A stretch of DNA of 64,000 nt, taken from Blastococcus sp. CCUG 61487 (GTDB taxonomy: Bacteria; Actinomycetota; Actinomycetes; Mycobacteriales; Geodermatophilaceae). The translations under genes were made by a program, and so were the position numbers. The stretch lies in the NCBI RefSeq assembly GCF_005222955.1, contig NZ_LWUA01000266.1:1-64000 (forward strand). The letters run 5' to 3'. Each line of letters begins with the position of its first letter. Position 1 is the first letter of the stretch. This document shows, one piece after another, positions 17,571 to 26,376 of the stretch. The notes beneath the pieces are model-generated. The model was not told the origin of the DNA. It saw nothing but the letters and a program-made list of their open reading frames with translations, and did not search any database.

Positions 17571-18274
17571 CTTCCCCTTCGCACGTGGACCCCGCCGTCG
17601 AGGACGACGGCGCCGGGACCCGGGCGGGCCTCCTGGCCCGCCGGCGGGTCCTGCTCGTCGCGCTCGGCGCGGTCCTCCTGGTGGCCGCCGTCGTCCTCGC
17701 GGTCGTCCTCGCCACCGGCGGGGACGAGCCGGACGACGCCGGAGCCGGCACCGCTGCCACCGCGGGCGCCACGCCGTCGGCGACCGAGGAGCCGGCGCCG
17801 CCGTCCGAGGAGGCTCCCGACCCGGCAGCTCCGGTGGACCCGGGCACCCCGGCACCGGCTGATCCGGACGCAGAGGTCCCCGCTCTCCCCGCCGTGGCGC
17901 TCGACCAGTCCGTCGCCGTCGACGAGGTCACCGCGTCGATCACCCTCATCGAGGAGATCGACGGCACGGCCACCGGGCCGGGGGACGTTGCTGGCCCGGC
18001 GCTGCGCATCACCGTGCGGATCGTGAACGAGACCGACGCCGACGTGCCGCTCGACGGCATCTCGGTGAACGCCTTCCACGGCGAGGAGCGCACGCCCGCT
18101 CCGCCGCTGGGCGATCCGTCCCGCTCGCCGTTCGCCGGCGTGCTGGCGCCGACCGACACCGCGGAGGGCGTCTACGTCTTCCGCGTGCCGGTGGACCGGC
18201 GGCACCTGGTCACCGTGGAGGTCGGCTACAAGGCCGGCGCGCCGCTGGCGGTGTTCTCCGGTCGGGTGGGCTGA
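17567..18274 (+). CDS. Membrane-anchored extracytoplasmic protein, DUF4352-like
   Basis: A 235-residue protein. Residues 1-25 are cytoplasmic, a single membrane helix spans about residues 28-50, then a 70-residue Pro/Ala/Thr/Glu-rich linker leads to an all-beta domain (about 120-235) of the kind that modulates telomerase-like DUF4352 or CopC-type folds. No catalytic residues and no lipobox are seen. The ATG overlaps the stop of the CDP-alcohol transferase, so it belongs to the same operon. A strong hairpin terminator follows. Possibly an assembly or anchoring factor for the polymer; the function is unknown. Confidence 0.7.
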   Translation: MTSPSHVDPAVEDDGAGTRAGLLARRRVLLVALGAVLLVAAVVLAVVLATGGDEPDDAGAGTAATAGATPSATEEPAPPSEEAPDPAAPVDPGTPAPADPDAEVPALPAVALDQSVAVDEVTASITLIEEIDGTATGPGDVAGPALRITVRIVNETDADVPLDGISVNAFHGEERTPAPPLGDPSRSPFAGVLAPTDTAEGVYVFRVPVDRRHLVTVEVGYKAGAPLAVFSGRVG

Positions 18275-18297
18275 CCCCCGTACGACCACCGGCCCTC

Positions 18298-18330
18298 GGA
18301 GCCCCCGCGTCCACCGGACGCGGGGGCTCC
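18298..18330 (+). terminator. Hairpin terminator ending the first polysaccharide operon
   Basis: A perfect 15-bp stem (18298-18312 with 18316-18330) with loop ACC and no T-run, the usual actinobacterial form. Confidence 0.8.
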
Positions 18331-18382
18331 GGCGCGTCGCGGGCAGGTGCGGGCGGGCCGCACACCACGACGGAGCGTCCTC

Positions 18383-18425
18383 ACTTTCTGTATCTGATTA
18401 CTCACGGTGAGATGATGATTCCCGG
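18383..18425 (+). promoter_or_regulatory. AT-rich patch, candidate promoter of the giant secreted protein
   Basis: The gap 18331-18550 has no gene. Within it, 18383-18425 is unusually AT-rich for this genome and holds overlapping TATCTG/TGATTACT -10-like sequences. It lies about 130-165 bases upstream of the ATG at 18551. Confidence 0.35.
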
Positions 18426-18550
18426 CCCACCAGGGCATTTCCCCAGGTCTGTCACCAGATAGAGGGATGTCTGACGGTCGGTCGTCACGCTTAGTGTGCG
18501 TCAGTCGATCCGCGGTGCTGGTCGACGCGACGAGCATGGGGGATCGACCA

Positions 18551-21500
18551 ATGTCTGCACGCTTCGCGGCGCCTCGCGCGGCCCTGGCCGGGCTGCTGGC
18601 CCTGCTCCTGCTGGCCGGCGCACTCGGCCTGGCACTCCCCGGGACGGCGCGTGCCGACTCCGCGCCACTGGATCCGGCGGACCCGGCGACCCCGACCACG
18701 GTGACCGCCGACGCGCTGCCCACGGTGCAGATCAACGGCGTCGTCTGGTCGCAGGTCGTCGTCGGCACCACCGTGTACGCGGCCGGGGAGTTCACCCGCG
18801 CCCGGCCGGCCGGGGCCCCCGCCGGCACCCAGGAGACCGTGCGCAACAACTTCCTGGCCTACGACATCCGCACCGGCGAGCTGATCACCTCCTTCGCCCC
18901 GGACCTCGACGGCCCTGCCCTGGCCGTGGCCGCGTCGCCGGACGGCTCCCGCGTCTACGTCGGCGGCGACTTCACCGTGGCCAACGGGCAGCAGCGCCGG
19001 AGGATCGCCGCCTACAGCACCGCGACCGGGCAGCTGGTCCCCGAGTTCCGGCCCACCATGTACGGCCGGGTGCACGCGATCGCCACCTCCGGGAACACCG
19101 TCTACGTCGGGGGCGCCTTCCCGCAGGTCGGTTCGGCCAGCCGGCACCGGCTCGCCGCGTTCTCCGCGGGCGGTGAGCTGCTGCCGTGGAACCCGATCCC
19201 CGGTCCGGGCCCGATCCTCAACCACGACGGCAACACCAACACCAGCGACGTGGTGCGGGCGCTGGTGGTCACCGGCGGCGGCTCGCAGGTCGTCGTCGGC
19301 GGTCACTTCGACACGCTGAACGGCGTGAAGGCGACCGGCGTCGGCGCGCTCGACGCCGTCACCGGCGCGACCCGGCCCTTCGCCATCAACCAGCGGATCA
19401 CCAACCAGGGCGTCAACGGCGCGATCAACCACCTCTCGACCGACGGCACCACCGTCTACGGGACGGCGTACGACTTCTACGGCCCGGGCAACCTCGAGGG
19501 CGGGTTCGCCGCCACCGCCGACGGCGGCGAGGTCGTCTGGATCAACGACTGCCACGGCGACACGTACTCCAGCTTCCCGCTGAACGGCGCCGTGTACATC
19601 GCCGGACACCCGCACGTCTGCGCCAACATCGGCGGGTTCCACGAGCACAGCCCGCGCATCCACCGCTACGCGACCGCGGTGAGCGCCGCGCCGACCGGCA
19701 CCGTCGGCCCGGCCACGCTCACCAACAGCCGCGTGCGCCCCGACGGCACGATCGTCTCCACCAGCCAGCGGCAGTACCCCTCCAGCGGCACCCTGCTGGC
19801 CGGGCAGCCGGCGCCGTCGCTGCTCACCTGGTTCCCGACGATGTCGATCGGGTCGTACACGCAGCAGTACCAGGCCGGCTGGAGCGTCGCGGGGAACGAC
19901 CAGTACGTCGTCTTCGGTGGCGAGTTCCCGCGGGTCAACGGCGTGGGCCAGCAGGGCCTCGTGCGCTACGCGCTGCCGTCGACCGCCCCCAACCGTGTCG
20001 GGCCCGCCGCAGGTCCCCTGTCGCCCTCGGTGGACTCCCCGCTGGGCGGCATGGTCCGGGTCGCGTGGAGCACGACCAACGACCAGGACAACGAGCACCT
20101 CGTCTACCGGGTCTACCGGGACGGCGACGACCGCACTCCGATCCACGAGACGACGCGCTCGTCGATCTGGTGGAGCCCCCAGCCGATGGGCTTCGTCGAC
20201 CTGGGCGTCTCACCCGGTACGCACACCTACCGCGTGAGCGCCTTCGACGCCCACGGCAACAGGGCGAACTCGCCGTGGATGTCGGTGCAGGTCACCGCGG
20301 GGTCGATCGCCCAGCGCGCCTACGGGGACGCGGTCCGGGGCGACGGCGCCACGCACTACTGGCCGCTGGGCGAGCGCTCCGGCAGCACCGCCTACGACTA
20401 CGCCTCGGCCGGCGACCTCGCGGTCCGGTCCGCCTCGGGCTCGACCCCGACCCAGGGCGTGGCCGGCGCGGTCACCGGTGACCCCGACACGGCCTACCGG
20501 TTCAACGCCACGTCGTCGGGCGCCAACCGCGGCATCCTGTCCACGCAGACGGCAGTCGCCGGTCCGCAGACCTTCACCGCGGAGGCATGGTTCCGCACCA
20601 CGAGCACCGCCGGCGGCAAGATCCTCGGCTTCGGCAGCTCGGCCACCGGCAACAGCAGCAACTACGACCGGCACATCTACCTGAACACCGCCGGCCGGCT
20701 GAACTTCGGCGTCTACCCGGGCGCCGAGCGGGTGATCACCAGCCCTGCCGCCTACAACGACGGGCAGTGGCACCACGTCGCCGCCTCGCTGAGCCCGGCC
20801 GGCATGGCGCTGTACGTCGACGGGGTCCTGGTCGGCTCGCGCACCGACACGACGTCGGCGCAGGTCTACAACGGCTACTGGCGGGTCGGCGGTGACACCA
20901 GCTGGTCCGGTGCGGCGTACTTCGCCGGGGAGATCGACGAGGTCGCCATCTACCCGGTCGCCCTGTCGGCCGACCGCGTGGCCAACCACCACAGCCTGGG
21001 GGCCACCGGCAGCGCCATCAACCTGGCGCCGACGGCCGCCTTCACCTCGACGGTGAGCGACCTCGCGGCGGCGTTCGACGGCAGCGGGTCGACCGACGAG
21101 GACGGCACCGTCGTCGCCCACGACTGGGACTTCGGTGACGGCGGGACCGCCACGGGCGCGACCGCGCAGCACACCTACGCCGAGGCCGGCACGTACACGG
21201 TGACCCTCCGGGTGACCGACGACGCCGGTGCGACGGCCGAGACCTCGCGCGAGGTGACGGTGACGGCTCCGCCGCCGAACGTGGCGCCGACCGCGGCGTT
21301 CACGGTCGCGGCGTCGGGCCTGTCGGTGAGCGTGGACGGGACCACCTCGGCCGACACCGACGGCAGCGTCGTCGCGTACGGCTGGGACTTCGGAGACGGC
21401 GGGACCGCCACGGGCGCGACCGCGCAGCACGTCTACGCCGAGGCCGGCACGTACACGGTGACCCTCCAGGTGACCGACGACGACGGCGACACCGCCACGG

Positions 21501-24052
21501 CCGAGCAGTCCGTGACGGTCGAGCGGGCCACGGTCCTCGCTGCGGACGCCTTCGGCCGGACCGTGAGCGGTGGCCTGGGCACCGCCGACGTCGGTGGTGA
21601 CTGGACGGTGCAGTTCGGCGCTCCGCGGCACGCGGTCACCCCGGGTGCGGCGACGCTCAGCCTGGCGGCACCCGGCAACAACACCGGCTCGTTCCTGGGT
21701 GCGGTCTCGGGCCAGGACGTGGACGTGCGCACGACGCTCGCGCTCGAGGGGTCGCCCACGGGCAACGGGACGTCGGTCTACGTCGCGGCGCGTCGGGTCA
21801 GCGAGACCGAGCTCTACCGGGCCCGGCTGCGCTTCCTGGCCGATGGCACGGTGCGTGCGGCGATCACCCGGTTGTCCGGGTCGTTCAGCGAGGTCGTGAT
21901 CGGCGGCGAGGTCGTGGTGCCGGGCGTGAGCTCGACGGCGGGCACGCCGCTGAACCTGCGCCTGCAGATCGAGGGCGAGGGCACCACGGAGCTGTCGGCC
22001 ACGGTGTGGGCCGAGGGGTCGCCGGAGCCGGCGACGCCGACGGTGACGCGCACCGACAGCACCGCGTCGCTGCAGGCTCCCGGTGCGGTGGGCCTGTCCG
22101 CCTACCTGGCGGGCAACGCCACCTCCCCGGTCGCCGTGCGCTTCAGCCGCCTCACGGCCGTACCGTTCGGCGCTCCTGCCCCGGACCCGGAGACCAACCA
22201 GGCACCGACGGCCGAGTTCACGGCCACGGCGGAAGAGCTGACCGTGTCCGTGGACGGGTCGGCCTCGGCCGACACCGACGGCACGGTGGCCTCCTACGCC
22301 TGGGACTTCGGTGACGGCACCACGGCGACCGGGCCCACGGCGGTCCACCCGTACGCCGCCGCGGGCACGTACGTGGTCACCCTGACCGTCACCGACGACA
22401 GGGGTGCCACCGGTACGGTCACCCGGCCGGTGACCGTGACGGTTCCCGGTGAGCCGGGCGTCCCCGCCCCGGTGGCCCTCGACACCTTCGCCCGCACGGT
22501 GAGCGGTGGCCTGGGCACCGCGGACGTCGGTGGTGACTGGACGGTGCAGTTCGGCGCTCCGCGGCACTCGGTCGCCCCGGGCGCGGCGCGGCTGGAGCTC
22601 TCGGCGCCGGGTAACAACACCGGCTCGTTCCTGGGCGCCGTGTCGGCCCAGGACCTGGACGTGCGCACGACGCTCGCGCTCGAGGGGTCGCCCACGGGCA
22701 ACGGGACGTCGGTCTACGTCGCGGCGCGTCGGGTCAGCGAGACCGAGCTCTACCGGGCCCGGCTGCGCTTCCTGGCCGATGGCACGGTGCGTGCGGCGAT
22801 CACCCGGTTGTCCGGGTCGTTCAGCGAGGTCGTGATCGGCGGCGAGGTCGTGGTGCCGGGCGTGAGCTCGACGGCGGGCACGCCGCTGGACGTGCGGCTG
22901 CAGATCGAGGGCGAGGGCACCACGGAGCTGTCGGCCACGGTGTGGGCCGAGGGGTCGCCGGAGCCGGCGACGCCGACGGTGACCCGGACCGACAGCACCG
23001 CGTCGCTGCAGGCTCCTGGTGCGGTGGGCCTGTCCGCCTACCTGGCGGGCAACGCCACCTCGCCGGTCGCCGTGCGCTTCGCCGGGCTGACCGCGCTGCC
23101 TGCGGGCGCGCCCGCGGGCAACCAGGCGCCGGTGGCGGCCTTCACCGCCGCCGTCGACCAGCTGGCGCTCGCCGTCGACGGCTCCGGCTCGACCGACGCC
23201 GACGGCACCGTGGCCGGCTACGCGTGGGACTTCGGCGACGGGACGACCGCCACCGGAGCGACCGCGCAGCACGCCTACGCCGCCGCCGGGTCGTACACGG
23301 TGACGCTGACGGTGACCGATGACGCCGGAGCTACCGGGACCGCGACCCGATCGGTCACCGTGACGGCCACCGGGGAGCCGGGGGACCCGGGTGAGCCGGT
23401 GGACCCGGCCGTCGTGGCGACCGACTCCTTCGCCCGCACGGTGAGCGGTGGTCTCGGCGCCGCGGACGTCGGTGGTGACTGGACGGTGCAGTTCGGCGCA
23501 CCGCGGCACTCGGTCGCCCCGGGCGCGGCGCGGCTGGAGCTCTCGGCGCCGGGCAACAACACCGGGTCGTTCCTGGGCGCCGTGTCGGCCCAGGACGTGG
23601 ACGTGCACGCCACGCTCTCCCTCGAGCAGGCGCCCACCGGCGGAGGAACCTCGGTCTACGTCGCCGCCCGCCGGGTCAGCGAGACCGAGCTCTACCGGGC
23701 CCGGCTGCGCTTCCTCACCGACGGCACCGTGCGGGTCGCCATCACCCGCCTGGCCGGCTCCTTCAGCGAGACGGTCATCGGCGGCGAGGTCGTCGTCCCC
23801 GGGGCGAGCTCGGCGCCGGGCACCCCGCTGCACGTCCGGTTCCGGGTGACCGGGAGCGGTACGGCGCAGCTCGCGGCGACCGTGTGGGCCGAGGGCTCGC
23901 CGGAGCCGACGACGCCGACGGTCACGCGGACCGACGCGACCGCCTCGCTGCAGGCGGCGGGCGCCGTGGGCCTGTCCGCCTACCTCGCGGGCAACGCCAC
24001 CGCCCCGACGGCGGTCCGCTTCACCGGCTTCACGGTGCGCGACATCGGTTGA
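18551..24052 (+). CDS. Giant secreted multidomain protein with propeller-like, LamG and PKD domains
   Basis: At 1833 residues this is the largest protein here. A signal peptide (residues 1-35, cleavage after ARA) follows a GGGGGA ribosome site that selects the ATG at 18551. Domains in order: beta-propeller-like repeats with YVGGDF/YVGGAF motifs (about 50-480), a fibronectin-III-like domain (493-586), a LamG/concanavalin-like domain (590-813), PKD (827-906), PKD (912-990), then three copies of a ~204-residue beta module (999-1202, 1311-1514, 1625-1830) separated by single PKD domains. No LPXTG, C-terminal helix or catalytic motif is seen. Likely an extracellular carbohydrate-binding or matrix protein; inference. 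Confidence 0.85.
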   Translation: MSARFAAPRAALAGLLALLLLAGALGLALPGTARADSAPLDPADPATPTTVTADALPTVQINGVVWSQVVVGTTVYAAGEFTRARPAGAPAGTQETVRNNFLAYDIRTGELITSFAPDLDGPALAVAASPDGSRVYVGGDFTVANGQQRRRIAAYSTATGQLVPEFRPTMYGRVHAIATSGNTVYVGGAFPQVGSASRHRLAAFSAGGELLPWNPIPGPGPILNHDGNTNTSDVVRALVVTGGGSQVVVGGHFDTLNGVKATGVGALDAVTGATRPFAINQRITNQGVNGAINHLSTDGTTVYGTAYDFYGPGNLEGGFAATADGGEVVWINDCHGDTYSSFPLNGAVYIAGHPHVCANIGGFHEHSPRIHRYATAVSAAPTGTVGPATLTNSRVRPDGTIVSTSQRQYPSSGTLLAGQPAPSLLTWFPTMSIGSYTQQYQAGWSVAGNDQYVVFGGEFPRVNGVGQQGLVRYALPSTAPNRVGPAAGPLSPSVDSPLGGMVRVAWSTTNDQDNEHLVYRVYRDGDDRTPIHETTRSSIWWSPQPMGFVDLGVSPGTHTYRVSAFDAHGNRANSPWMSVQVTAGSIAQRAYGDAVRGDGATHYWPLGERSGSTAYDYASAGDLAVRSASGSTPTQGVAGAVTGDPDTAYRFNATSSGANRGILSTQTAVAGPQTFTAEAWFRTTSTAGGKILGFGSSATGNSSNYDRHIYLNTAGRLNFGVYPGAERVITSPAAYNDGQWHHVAASLSPAGMALYVDGVLVGSRTDTTSAQVYNGYWRVGGDTSWSGAAYFAGEIDEVAIYPVALSADRVANHHSLGATGSAINLAPTAAFTSTVSDLAAAFDGSGSTDEDGTVVAHDWDFGDGGTATGATAQHTYAEAGTYTVTLRVTDDAGATAETSREVTVTAPPPNVAPTAAFTVAASGLSVSVDGTTSADTDGSVVAYGWDFGDGGTATGATAQHVYAEAGTYTVTLQVTDDDGDTATAEQSVTVERATVLAADAFGRTVSGGLGTADVGGDWTVQFGAPRHAVTPGAATLSLAAPGNNTGSFLGAVSGQDVDVRTTLALEGSPTGNGTSVYVAARRVSETELYRARLRFLADGTVRAAITRLSGSFSEVVIGGEVVVPGVSSTAGTPLNLRLQIEGEGTTELSATVWAEGSPEPATPTVTRTDSTASLQAPGAVGLSAYLAGNATSPVAVRFSRLTAVPFGAPAPDPETNQAPTAEFTATAEELTVSVDGSASADTDGTVASYAWDFGDGTTATGPTAVHPYAAAGTYVVTLTVTDDRGATGTVTRPVTVTVPGEPGVPAPVALDTFARTVSGGLGTADVGGDWTVQFGAPRHSVAPGAARLELSAPGNNTGSFLGAVSAQDLDVRTTLALEGSPTGNGTSVYVAARRVSETELYRARLRFLADGTVRAAITRLSGSFSEVVIGGEVVVPGVSSTAGTPLDVRLQIEGEGTTELSATVWAEGSPEPATPTVTRTDSTASLQAPGAVGLSAYLAGNATSPVAVRFAGLTALPAGAPAGNQAPVAAFTAAVDQLALAVDGSGSTDADGTVAGYAWDFGDGTTATGATAQHAYAAAGSYTVTLTVTDDAGATGTATRSVTVTATGEPGDPGEPVDPAVVATDSFARTVSGGLGAADVGGDWTVQFGAPRHSVAPGAARLELSAPGNNTGSFLGAVSAQDVDVHATLSLEQAPTGGGTSVYVAARRVSETELYRARLRFLTDGTVRVAITRLAGSFSETVIGGEVVVPGASSAPGTPLHVRFRVTGSGTAQLAATVWAEGSPEPTTPTVTRTDATASLQAAGAVGLSAYLAGNATAPTAVRFTGFTVRDIG
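21546..22155 (+). repeat. Repeat module copy A inside the giant secreted protein
   Basis: First of three copies of a concanavalin-like module. Bases 21721-21952 are identical to 22657-22888 in copy B (232 bases, read by eye). The offset to copy B is 936 bases, a whole number of codons. Confidence 0.85.
22482..23091 (+). repeat. Repeat module copy B
   Basis: Second copy, 936 bases after copy A and nearly identical to it in DNA. The identity is far above what protein-level selection needs, pointing to recent duplication or gene conversion. Confidence 0.85.
23424..24033 (+). repeat. Repeat module copy C
   Basis: Third copy, 942 bases after copy B. More diverged than A and B from each other, but its first ~180 bases closely match copy B. 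Confidence 0.8.
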
Positions 24053-24125
24053 TCCGGTCCCTCCTTGGGGTCACGCCCGGCCGCGCCACGTGCCGGTCGG
24101 GCGGACCGCTCGGGAGGATGGATCG

Positions 24126-25391
24126 GTGAGGGTGCCGACGCTGTCCGTGCTGCGGCGACCAGTCACCGGAGCCGTCACCGGCCAGGTGACGCAGGCCCTC
24201 GTCGGCCTGGTTCTCCAGGTCGCCGCGGCCCGCTTCCTCGGTGCGGCCGGGCTGGCCACCTTCGCGCTCGGCTACGGGCTGGTCGTGCTCGCCACAGCCG
24301 TCTGCAGTGGCCTGGTCGGGGACTCCCTGACGGTCCTGGACCGGACCGACGAACGGATCCGGGCCGGCCTGCACGGCTGGGCCGCCCTCGTGTCGGTAGC
24401 CGCAGGGGTGCTCGGTGCGGCCGCCGCCCTGATCACCGGCGTCCTCCCGGTGTGGGCCGGCCTGCTGGTCGGGCCGGCGACGGCGGCCTACATCGTCCGG
24501 GACACCCTCCGCCGCCTGCTGATGGCCTGTGGCGGCTTCTGGTCGCTGCCCGCGGTGGACGGCATGAGCCTCCTGCTCTCCCTGGCCACGCTCGTGGTGC
24601 TGGGCGTCGACGGCGAGCTGACCGTGGCCTCCTTCGTCGTGGCCGTCCTGGTCGGGCAGACCGGGGCGTCGCTGGTCGCCTGGTGGCGGCTCCCGGACGC
24701 CGAGCGCCCGCGCGGCCCGTGGCGGAACCCGGCCCTGCGCTCGGTCGTCGACTTCGGGGTGTGGCGCGCCGCCGCCGCGACCATCCGGCCGACGCTGCTC
24801 ACCGTCGTCCGGATCGTGGTGGTCGCGGCTGTCGGAGCCGCCGCCTACGGCCCGATCGAGGCCGCCCGCGTGCTCACCGCCCCCACGCTGGTCCTCGTCG
24901 AGGGGCTGGGGTCCTTCCTCCTCCCGTACTTCGTGGCGCGCCACGCCCGAGGCGCGCTCGGCACCCTGCGCACCGCGGACCGCATCGCCGCAGCGATGGC
25001 CGTCGCGGTCGCACTCATCGGCGCGGCCGTCTGCCTGCTGCTCCCGTGGCTGGGTCCGCTCCTGGCGGGAGGGGAGTACGACGTCCCCCTGCTCCCCGTC
25101 GTCGGGTGGTCGGCCTACGCCGTCGCAGGGGCCGTGCTGCTCCCGTACCAGGCGCTGGCGACGGTGCACCGCCGCCAGCGGCAGGTCCTCGCGCTGCGCT
25201 CGTTCGAGTTCGTCGGCCTGGTCGCCGTGGTCGCGGTGGTCCTGACCGTCGAGAACGGCGCCCAGTGGGCTCCGCTCGGCCTCGCCGTCGGCCCCTTGCT
25301 GGCCGCGCTCGCGATCCGCGCGCTCGTCCTCGTGCCGGTCACCGGCCGGCCGGCCCGGGACCCGTCCGGGGAGCGCGTCGTCGTCTCCTGA
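24126..25391 (+). CDS. Wzx-like polysaccharide flippase (MOP superfamily)
   Basis: A 421-residue membrane protein with about 12 hydrophobic helices and few charged residues, the pattern of lipid-linked oligosaccharide flippases. The motif TGQVTQALVGLVLQVAAARF near the N-terminus resembles the first helices of Wzx/MVF proteins. GGGAGG upstream selects the GTG at 24126. In the locus it would carry the lipid-linked repeat unit across the membrane between the cytoplasmic glycosyltransferases and the Wzy-like polymerase. Family assignment rests on topology and context. Confidence 0.75.
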   Translation: MRVPTLSVLRRPVTGAVTGQVTQALVGLVLQVAAARFLGAAGLATFALGYGLVVLATAVCSGLVGDSLTVLDRTDERIRAGLHGWAALVSVAAGVLGAAAALITGVLPVWAGLLVGPATAAYIVRDTLRRLLMACGGFWSLPAVDGMSLLLSLATLVVLGVDGELTVASFVVAVLVGQTGASLVAWWRLPDAERPRGPWRNPALRSVVDFGVWRAAAATIRPTLLTVVRIVVVAAVGAAAYGPIEAARVLTAPTLVLVEGLGSFLLPYFVARHARGALGTLRTADRIAAAMAVAVALIGAAVCLLLPWLGPLLAGGEYDVPLLPVVGWSAYAVAGAVLLPYQALATVHRRQRQVLALRSFEFVGLVAVVAVVLTVENGAQWAPLGLAVGPLLAALAIRALVLVPVTGRPARDPSGERVVVS

Positions 25392-25393
25392 GG

Positions 25394-25428
25394 CGCTCCG
25401 CGGAGTCCCCCGAAAGGGTCACGGAGCG
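25394..25428 (+). terminator. Possible hairpin after the flippase gene
   Basis: CGCTCCG (25394-25400) can pair with CGGAGCG (25422-25428) over a 21-base loop. It is weak and has no T-run. Confidence 0.3.
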
Positions 25429-25527
25429 TAGTGCGAGGAGGCGGTGCGTCACTACCGTTCCCGACGGAGGGATTCGTCGTGTCGCGGACCGGAGAGACGC
25501 GATCCCCGGTGTCGACTAGGAGTGCAC

Positions 25528-26298
25528 ATGTTCAACGAATGGATCGACCGCGGTGAGGAACTGGCCGTCCAGTTCAGGTCGGCGGAGCCCTTCCCCCATC
25601 TGATCATCGACGACTTCCTCGACGTCGAGACGGCTGAGAACCTGCTGGCGGAGTTCCCGTCGCCGGACGCGATGCCGAAGTCGCGGGACTACGTGTTCGG
25701 TGACAAGCACGAGCTCTCGAGCGTCGCCGAGCAGGGCCCGACCAGCAAGGCGTTCTACGACGCCCTCATGAGCGACAAGTTCAAGCAGTTCATCAGCACG
25801 CTGACCGGGAAGGACCTCTTCGTCGACCCGGCGTTCCACGGTGGCGGTTTCCACCAGAGCGGCGACGGCGGCTTCCTGGACACGCACGTGGACTTCAACA
25901 TGCACCCGCTGCACTCCAACTGGTTGCGCACGCTGAACGTCCTCTACTACGTGAACAAGGACTGGAAGCCGGAGTACGACGGCCGGCTGCTCGTGAAGAC
26001 CAGCCCCGACGCCGAGCCGATCGCGATCGAGCCGCTGTTCAACCGCGGGCTGATCATGGTGACGAACGAGCGCACCTTCCACGGGTTCAAGAAGATGAGC
26101 CTGCCGCCGGGCGTGACCCGCAAGTCCATCGCCACCTACGCCTACGAGCTGGTGCCCGAGGGCAGCACCGTGGCGCGTACCACCGGGTGGTCGCCGGAGT
26201 CGGCCGGTCCGTTCAAGCGGATGTTCGCCCGGCACTACGACACCGCCGTCAAGGTCAAGACCAAGATCTTCGGCAGCGCGACCGCCAACAACCGGTGA
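25528..26298 (+). CDS. 2-oxoglutarate-Fe(II) dioxygenase, prolyl-hydroxylase-like
   Basis: A 256-residue cytoplasmic oxygenase. The iron ligands HxD...H appear as H120 and D122 (in THVDFN) and H185 (in ERTFHGF), with R198 placed to bind the 2-oxoglutarate carboxylate. The N-terminal FPHLIIDDFLD is typical of the 2OG-FeII_Oxy_3/Tpa1-like group. AGGAG five bases upstream fixes the ATG at 25528. Such enzymes hydroxylate protein or small-molecule substrates; being inside a glycan locus, it may act on a sugar, an alcohol side group or a surface protein. The substrate is unknown. A strong terminator follows. Confidence 0.85.
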   Translation: MFNEWIDRGEELAVQFRSAEPFPHLIIDDFLDVETAENLLAEFPSPDAMPKSRDYVFGDKHELSSVAEQGPTSKAFYDALMSDKFKQFISTLTGKDLFVDPAFHGGGFHQSGDGGFLDTHVDFNMHPLHSNWLRTLNVLYYVNKDWKPEYDGRLLVKTSPDAEPIAIEPLFNRGLIMVTNERTFHGFKKMSLPPGVTRKSIATYAYELVPEGSTVARTTGWSPESAGPFKRMFARHYDTAVKVKTKIFGSATANNR

Positions 26299-26307
26299 GC
26301 TGAGCGC

Positions 26308-26352
26308 CTGACGGATCCGGGTCCCGCCTCCCGCGGGGCCCGGATCCGTCAG
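26308..26352 (+). terminator. Strong hairpin terminator after the dioxygenase gene
   Basis: A 20-bp stem with one G-U pair (26308-26327 with 26333-26352) and a 5-base loop CTCCC. Confidence 0.82.
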
Positions 26353-26376
26353 GTCGCGAAGAGCCACCTGCGAGGA

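Noticed and set aside
20210-23833. A 1207-codon open frame on the minus strand opposite the giant secreted protein
   Set aside because: It has no recognisable domain, is Arg/Gly/His-rich as expected for a GC-rich antisense frame, and lies wholly over a gene with clear domains and a signal peptide.
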